The position numbers and the translations under genes are program-made. DNA of 37,316 bases from Methylobacter sp. (GTDB lineage: Bacteria; Pseudomonadota; Gammaproteobacteria; Methylococcales; Methylomonadaceae). Below, piece by piece: positions 33,343-37,316 of the stretch. Position 1 is the stretch's first letter; each line of letters begins with the position of its first letter. The DNA lies in the NCBI GenBank assembly GCA_024636505.1, contig JAGXGY010000036.1:1-37316 (forward strand). Direction: 5' to 3'. Below the pieces are notes generated by a model. The model saw only the letters and a list, made by a program, of their open reading frames with translations. It made no database searches and was not told the DNA's origin.

Positions 33343-33717
33343 ATGGTTACTCCTGTTAACTGGAACCTGACCCTTAGACTCTTAAATATATATGACCCTA
33401 TATATTTTCGTTGCTCCACGCCGGCTTAAAATTCTTTCAATTATAGACAAAAGTCGTATTGATTAATATCAGACATTAAATGCCAATGGCGGCGATTGGC
33501 ATTTTCGGGTGGATTTTCTCGCTCGACTATATTTTTATAGACGAGTTTGCTACGGTGTTCATCTTAACCGGATCAGAGAACAAAAACAGACAGGATGCCG
33601 ACGTTGTACAGGAAATGACGATAAATAAGCGGTTACACGAATTTATTGACACCCTCCGACATCTTGCTAAAGAAAGCACCCTTTAACAACAGAGTGCATT
33701 CAACTTTGGCAATACCG
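33343..33717. other. Gene-poor interval with two short palindromes
   Basis: Contains AACCTGACCC (33364-33373), matching the stretch near the RAYT remnant; a 9-bp inverted repeat AAATATATA/TATATATTT at 33384-33407; and a perfect 9-bp stem AATGCCAAT/ATTGGCATT at 33479-33503. A 68-codon frame (33480-33686, ATG inside the second hairpin, no Shine-Dalgarno) resembles nothing I know; its end (MTINKRLHEFIDTLRHLAKE) looks protein-like, so a gene remnant or small gene remains possible (about 0.2). Confidence 0.5.
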
Positions 33718-33984
33718 CTAATCGGCCAAGCGCTTACCAATACGATAGTAGGTATCTTTCAGCTCGTCACCGACTATTTTGGCCTTGGCAATAAACTCTT
33801 CTGAAGTCTCCACCGAATCATCGGCTATTTCAACAGCTTTAATTTTTAAACGGCGCCATTTTTTTTCGGCTTCTTCAAATTCTTGCTTGGCTTCCATAGA
33901 AGCCAGATGCAGCTTTAAATTGAGTTCATCGCGTTCTATTTGCAACTTCTCTAATACATCATCAAAATCCTCTTTTACTGACAT
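33718..33984 (-). CDS. Hypothetical coiled-coil protein
   Basis: 88 residues, no signal or membrane segment, almost entirely charged and helical: MSVKEDFDDVLEKLQIERDE, ASMEAKQEFEEAEKKWRRLK, SEEFIAKAKIVGDELKDTYY. Heptad-like spacing suggests a coiled coil. No family recognised. Coding signal is good (start ATG, acidic/basic alternation, GAGG upstream). Confidence 0.75.
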   Translation of the reverse strand: MSVKEDFDDVLEKLQIERDELNLKLHLASMEAKQEFEEAEKKWRRLKIKAVEIADDSVETSEEFIAKAKIVGDELKDTYYRIGKRLAD

Positions 33985-34109
33985 GAATCACCTCATTTTT
34001 AGCGGACATTATTTACCATAAAAAAACCAGTTAATCGCTGGATAATCGTTTGCAGTGTAGATAAATAAATGTCTACAATCAATACGTAATACCACCAATC
34101 AGACCGAAC

Positions 34110-34500
34110 AACTAACACGCCAGACAGCTTACAGCATCTACTATGTTTCAGGTGAATATTCACTTTTGATTTAATAGGACACCTTTCCTGAATACACTCA
34201 TTTGCCTGCATCGGATCAGAGGAGGCCGCACAGCCTCGGTACCATTGATGTATCTCATACACAGTTTGTGCGTTGCGGGGCTAGTGTCTTGACTTTATTC
34301 ATGGCGGTTTTCAGGGTTTTGTACGCAATGGCAACCGTCCCGTTAATCACCGCAAAGCCCGAGAACTTTACCTTATCTGACAGAGCTACTTGGTTTTTCT
34401 CCTGATTCAGCTTCTTTTCGATGCATTGGCTAACTGATCCCCCCCCGTTCCACCGCGTTCTGCGATGTAACAAAGATGTCTACTAAAACGGTAAACATTA
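34110..34500 (-). pseudogene. Decayed group II intron reverse transcriptase/maturase
   Basis: On the - strand, three frames in sequence resemble the latter part of group II intron RTs. About 34500-34440: VDIFVTSQNAVERGG, like the post-YADD strand and helix. About 34440-34258: SVSQCIEKKLNQEKNQVALS, then DKVKFSGFAVINGTVAIAYK, then TLKTAMNKVKTLAPQRTN, like the NxxKS...KFLGF and maturase linker. About 34262-34140: EIHQWYRGCAASSDPMQANE, like the IxxWYxGWxxYxSMTQYPxQ helix X region. The YADD itself is not kept and at least two frameshifts occur. No domain V RNA was found downstream. The interval 33985-34562 otherwise holds no gene that I can support. Confidence 0.55.
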
Positions 34501-34562
34501 ACTGGTATAGTATTACCGGTTTAAAAGCATCCTGACAGCACCTTCCAACCACTAAAAACATT

Positions 34563-35078
34563 ATGACTCGCGAACTTTTATTATTACGACACGCCAAATC
34601 GGATTGGTCGATTGATATGGATGATTTTTCTCGTCCACTCAACAAACGCGGTCGGCGCGCCGCTAAACGTATAGGGCGCTGGCTGCATGAGCAACACCTG
34701 ATACCCGACACCATACTCAGCTCTCCGGCTACGCGTGCCCTGACAACGGCACAACGGGTTTGCAAGCAATTAGCTATAGACGAGTCTGCTATTATATGTC
34801 ACCCGCGCATTTATCAAGCAGATGCCCGGACCTTGCTTGCCATACTAAAATCCCGCCATCACCAAGAAAGGCGAGTGCTGCTGGTCGGCCATAATCCCGG
34901 CCTGGAAGACTTACTGTTAAAATTAACCGGTCATTCAGTTCCACTATCGGCTAACGGAAAATATCTGCCTACCGCCGCTTTAGCCCAACTCGTCTTTAAA
35001 GGCGACTGGGCAGAACTGTCCGAAGATACCGCCACATTAGTCACGCTGACTCGTCCGGATAACCTGCTTGAGCAATAA
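34563..35078 (+). CDS. sixA: Phosphohistidine phosphatase SixA
   Basis: 171 residues, histidine-phosphatase fold. Catalytic His10 in LLLLRHAKSDWS, SPATRALTTAQ, and the second His in VLLVGHNPGLEDLL. SixA removes phosphate from His-containing phosphotransfer proteins (ArcB, or the nitrogen PTS in Escherichia coli). Starts after the group II intron remnant and 17 bases before corA. Confidence 0.93.
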   Translation: MTRELLLLRHAKSDWSIDMDDFSRPLNKRGRRAAKRIGRWLHEQHLIPDTILSSPATRALTTAQRVCKQLAIDESAIICHPRIYQADARTLLAILKSRHHQERRVLLVGHNPGLEDLLLKLTGHSVPLSANGKYLPTAALAQLVFKGDWAELSEDTATLVTLTRPDNLLEQ

Positions 35079-35095
35079 AAAAGAGAATATATTTC

Positions 35096-36049
35096 ATGTT
35101 ACGACTATTCAATATCGACAAAGGTCGACTCAAAGAACAAACGCCACCTGAAGATCAGCTCAAACAAGCCGTTGTAAAAGCATCCTGGATTGACGCTCAC
35201 GATGCCAGCGACAGTGAGCGGGCGCTGCTACAAGCCTTTTTGCGTACGGAGTTGCCGGAATCGGATGATGTGGAAGAAATCGAATCTTCGGCGCGTTACT
35301 TTACCGATAACACCGGCATTCATGTACGCTCTTTGTTTCTTGCTCAAAGCGAGGGTCGGCACAGTACCGCGACCGTCGCCTTTATCTTGCAAAATGATCG
35401 CTTAATTACCCTGCGCGAGGGTGCGTTGGCCGATTTTCGTCTGCTGCGGATGCGCGCCCGGCGTGGGCAGGTCGAAGCGCATTCGCCCCACGAATTGCTG
35501 GTGCTGATGTTTGAACAAAAAGTGGAAAATCTCGCCGATGCGCTGGAAGACATCCATCGCAAACTGGAAGATGTCAGTTATCTGGTGCTGGAGGAAATAG
35601 ACTCCGACCTTGAAAACGCCATTGATCAACTGGCTAAGTTGGAGGACAGCAACGGCAAGATTCGATTATGCCTGATGGATACGCAACGCTCCATATCCTT
35701 TCTGCAGCGGCATTTGCGCAATCAACCCGAATTGCAGGAAACGGCGAGAGAGATCATGCGCGATGTAGACACCTTGATGTCGCATACCACTTTCCTGTTC
35801 GATAAAATCAATTTCCTGATGGATTCGACTCAGGGCTTTATCAACATCGCCCAAAACAAGATCATCAAAATCTTCTCTATTGCTGCCGTAGTATTTCTGC
35901 CTCCTACACTGGTAGCCAGCATTTACGGGATGAATTTTCGCTTTATGCCGGAACTCAGTTTACGCCTGGGTTATCCCGGCGCATTGTTCTTAATGCTGCT
36001 GGCGGGAATTGCGCCTTATTGGTTTTTTAAACGAAAAGGCTGGCTTTGA
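35096..36049 (+). CDS. corA: CorA-family magnesium/divalent metal transporter
   Basis: 317 residues: large N-terminal cytoplasmic funnel with long helices (QKVENLADALEDIHRKLEDV, SYLVLEEIDSDLENAIDQLA) and two C-terminal membrane helices. The signature YGMNF (GMN) follows the first helix IFSIAAVVFLPPTLVASI, then LGYPGALFLMLLAGIAPYWF, and the basic end FKRKGWL. Pentameric channel for Mg2+ (or Co2+/Ni2+/Zn2+). Probably co-transcribed with sixA. Confidence 0.94.
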   Translation: MLRLFNIDKGRLKEQTPPEDQLKQAVVKASWIDAHDASDSERALLQAFLRTELPESDDVEEIESSARYFTDNTGIHVRSLFLAQSEGRHSTATVAFILQNDRLITLREGALADFRLLRMRARRGQVEAHSPHELLVLMFEQKVENLADALEDIHRKLEDVSYLVLEEIDSDLENAIDQLAKLEDSNGKIRLCLMDTQRSISFLQRHLRNQPELQETAREIMRDVDTLMSHTTFLFDKINFLMDSTQGFINIAQNKIIKIFSIAAVVFLPPTLVASIYGMNFRFMPELSLRLGYPGALFLMLLAGIAPYWFFKRKGWL

Positions 36050-36086
36050 CATCCTCCCCCACCTAAAGATCGGAGAGGATGTCAAA
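36045..36086. repeat. 12-bp inverted repeat overlapping the corA stop codon
   Basis: TTTGACATCCTC (36045-36056) and GAGGATGTCAAA (36075-36086) are exact complements around an 18-base loop (CCCCACCTAAAGATCGGA). The left arm includes the TGA of corA. TGACATCCTCCCCCACCTAAAG resembles termini of IS200/IS605-type elements. No T-run follows, so an intrinsic terminator is unlikely on either strand. Confidence 0.7.
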
Positions 36087-36153
36087 AATAGGACAAAGGC
36101 AGACCTGATGTTAAAATTATTATTTTTAACGACTTTTATTTTTCAGGAAGAAC

Positions 36154-36444
36154 ATGAGCAAAATTACCATTGAACACAATCCTAGCGAAGAGCGACTGAA
36201 ACAGCTGGAAGTTTTCAGCTGGGAAATATGGGAAAAAGAAATATCAACATTTCCAATCGATTTTGATGAAACTGAATGCGCCTATGTGCTGGATGGCGAA
36301 ATCTTAGTAACGCCTGCTGATGGAGAGCCGGTACGAATTCTACCGGGTGATCTGGTATCGTTCCATGTAGGACTGGAAAGTCAATGGGAAGTGATCAAGC
36401 CATTGCGCAAGCATTACAGCTACGCCTATCCTAACGGTATTTAG
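36154..36444 (+). CDS. Cupin domain protein (DUF861/EutQ-like)
   Basis: 96 residues. Pattern FSWEIWEKEISTFPIDFDET, ECAYVLDGEILVTPADGEPV, RILPGDLVSFHVGLESQWEV, IKPLRKHYSYAYPNG is the small cupin_3 family. The usual metal-binding His are not obvious, as in many DUF861 members. Function unknown. Upstream ATG has a AGGAAG sequence in good position. Confidence 0.9.
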   Translation: MSKITIEHNPSEERLKQLEVFSWEIWEKEISTFPIDFDETECAYVLDGEILVTPADGEPVRILPGDLVSFHVGLESQWEVIKPLRKHYSYAYPNGI

Positions 36445-36493
36445 CCGGTAAATTGTGCTCTGCGAGTGCGGTTAATGGAAAACCATTCAAACT

Positions 36494-36527
36494 GAACAGC
36501 CACCCGCTTTAGCGGGCGGCTGTTCTT
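36494..36527 (+). terminator. Terminator after the cupin gene
   Basis: GAACAGCC-A-CCCGC (36494-36507) pairs with GCGGG-C-GGCTGTTC (36512-36525): 13 bp plus one A/C mismatch, 4-base loop, then TT ATATAAAA. Strong hairpin with a weak T-run. Confidence 0.8.
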
Positions 36528-36531
36528 ATAT

Positions 36532-36562
36532 AAAAATAAAACAGGGCATCGACGACACCCTG
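36532..36562 (-). terminator. Terminator of the small secreted protein gene
   Basis: On the - strand, CAGGGTGTC-GTC-GATGCCCTG forms a 9-bp stem with two G-U pairs and is followed by TTTTATTTTTA. It lies 22 bases after the stop of 36585-36947. Confidence 0.75.
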
Positions 36563-36584
36563 AAATAAATGTCCTTAATATTGA

Positions 36585-36947
36585 TTATAAAAGACTTTTT
36601 AAAGTAGAAAAATCTTTAGCTGCTTGCGCTAAATGTTCTTTTGCAGCCGCTAAATCGCCTGATTTAGCGGCAACACGTGCTTTTTTCAAGTGGCCGTTAG
36701 CGCGTTGACGTTTAACGTCAAGAGCATCACTGACTTCTATCTCTTTAACTAAATCACCGGCTTTTCTAATTAAATCGACAACTTCTGTCTGAGCAGAACC
36801 ACTGTCAATAGCTTGACTTGCTTCAGCCACTTTTGCCGATACATTATCAATAGCGACATCAACAGCAGCCGCAATAGCTATAGACGAAAGGCTCGCAAAA
36901 GAAATAGCCATAAGAAGACTTAACAGCTTGTTTTTTAAACGTTTCAT
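36585..36947 (-). CDS. Small secreted all-helical protein, second member
   Basis: 120 residues from ATG 36947 (GAGGA eight bases upstream). Signal peptide MKRLKNKLLSLLMAISFASL followed by SSIAIAAA, cleavage near residue 28. The mature part is predicted helical and Ala-rich (ASQAIDSGSAQTEVVDLIRK, KARVAAKSGDLAAAKEHLAQ). No Cys. The design is like that of 2870-3202 (signal, then about 85-90 residues of amphipathic helices) though clear sequence identity is limited; it resembles small helical metal-binding or stress proteins but without their His-richness. Both genes are followed by their own terminators. Confidence 0.78.
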   Translation of the reverse strand: MKRLKNKLLSLLMAISFASLSSIAIAAAVDVAIDNVSAKVAEASQAIDSGSAQTEVVDLIRKAGDLVKEIEVSDALDVKRQRANGHLKKARVAAKSGDLAAAKEHLAQAAKDFSTLKSLL

Positions 36948-37185
36948 AAGTTCGAATCCTCGTGTTTTTTTTATATTTATCAATACATGGCAAGTCACTA
37001 TGTATCATTTTTTATTCTACTCTTTTTATCTAATTTAAGCACTTTGATTGCACAATTTGACTGTGCTTGTCTGTTTCCAGGCCAGGGACCGATTCAGGAA
37101 TAGAAATCATCGCATGGGAATTGGCTACAAGGCTTTCCGCAGAAGGCTATCTATTCCCGGAAAGACTCCTCGGTATGGTAATGGG
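36948..37185. other. Intergenic region, no gene seen
   Basis: AT-rich for the first 130 bases, which should hold the promoter of the small secreted gene on the - strand; a -10/-35 pair with proper spacing is not clear. No hairpin, tRNA or ORF that I can support. Confidence 0.4.
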
Positions 37186-37316
37186 TCAAACCTGTAACTT
37201 GGTATGAATATCGACGCCAAACTCTACCTTATTGATAAGCAGTCCAATGACAGTATCATGCATCAAAGCTGACTTGGAAAAACAGATGGTTTTCCTTGTC
37301 AACCGTTTGATCCAGG
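37186..37316 (-). mobile_element. IS1-family transposase, C-terminal end (runs off the window)
   Basis: The - strand frame from the window edge to TGA 37186-37188 encodes 42 residues: WIKRLTRKTICFSKSALMHD, TVIGLLINKVEFGVDIHTKL, QV. This matches the end of IS1-type (InsB) transposases, whose conserved segment is LxRKTICFSKSxxMHDxVIG. The catalytic residues lie outside. An inverted repeat was not recognised downstream of the stop. Confidence 0.8.

Noticed and set aside
33480-33686. 68-codon + strand frame in the gap before the coiled-coil gene
   Set aside because: No Shine-Dalgarno, start inside a hairpin, no recognised family. Left as a note in the interval, not a gene.
34202-34405. 67-codon + strand frame upstream of sixA
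   Set aside because: It is antisense to the group II intron remnant and has no family pattern.
36045-36086. Intrinsic terminator of corA
   Set aside because: The hairpin is followed by AAAAATAGG on the + strand and no T-run; the left arm overlaps the stop codon.

Overview
The window reads as chromosomal DNA of a gammaproteobacterium. Housekeeping proteins (GlnRS, RlmA, RsmJ, LolCD, Fur, BamE, RatA, RnfH, SmpB, YbiT, YaeQ, PpnP, SixA) all have the gammaproteobacterial form, and the fur/bamE/rnfH/ratA/smpB neighbourhood is typical of that class. Base composition is moderate (neither AT- nor GC-rich by eye). A methanotroph-like (Methylococcales) host is my guess from the flavour of the repeats and the SUF layout; nothing in the window proves it.

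Layout. 1-6.6 kb, + strand: a decayed REP-associated transposase tail, glnS, an NTF2-fold protein, a small secreted helical protein behind a leader of four consecutive hairpins, rlmA, an APH/P-loop kinase fusion, and a small ORF coupled to a MazG-like protein with altered metal-site residues. 6.6-17.6 kb, - strand: ubiB-like kinase, Rieske ferredoxin, rsmJ, and a SUF iron-sulfur operon (sufR-sufB-sufC-sufD-sufS-sufU) broken up by toxin-antitoxin genes. Between sufB and sufC lie hicBA, a RelB/RelE-like pair, a frameshifted membrane gene and an orphan 52-residue HicB-like protein; between sufS and sufU lie a hicB fused by TAATG to sufS and a hicA killed by a nonsense codon. 17.6-25.9 kb: comEC, a DUF2062 membrane protein, lolCD, fur/bamE, and an NSS transporter-ratA-rnfH operon. 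26-32.6 kb, + strand: smpB, isochorismatase-like hydrolase, HopJ-like protein, an FAD oxidoreductase overlapping an MnmM-type tRNA methyltransferase, ppnP, NYN protein, yaeQ, ybiT. 32.6-37.3 kb: metallophosphoesterase, coiled-coil protein, a decayed group II intron maturase, sixA, corA, cupin, a second small secreted helical protein, and the C-terminal end of an IS1-type transposase running off the window.

How the genes work together: SufR probably represses the suf operon through an IscR type-1-like palindrome lying on the -10 box; SufBCD and SufS/SufU build and load Fe-S clusters, and a Rieske ferredoxin sits just downstream. The FAD oxidoreductase and the MnmM-like enzyme look like a two-gene replacement for bifunctional MnmC in wobble-uridine modification.

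Most unusual: (1) a 51-bp-period dispersed repeat present in reading frame inside two unrelated conserved genes, rsmJ and comEC, in opposite orientations relative to the coding strand, so that it is open in both directions; (2) the accumulation of at least three TA modules or remnants, all co-directional, inside one essential-type operon; (3) the putative split MnmC pair.
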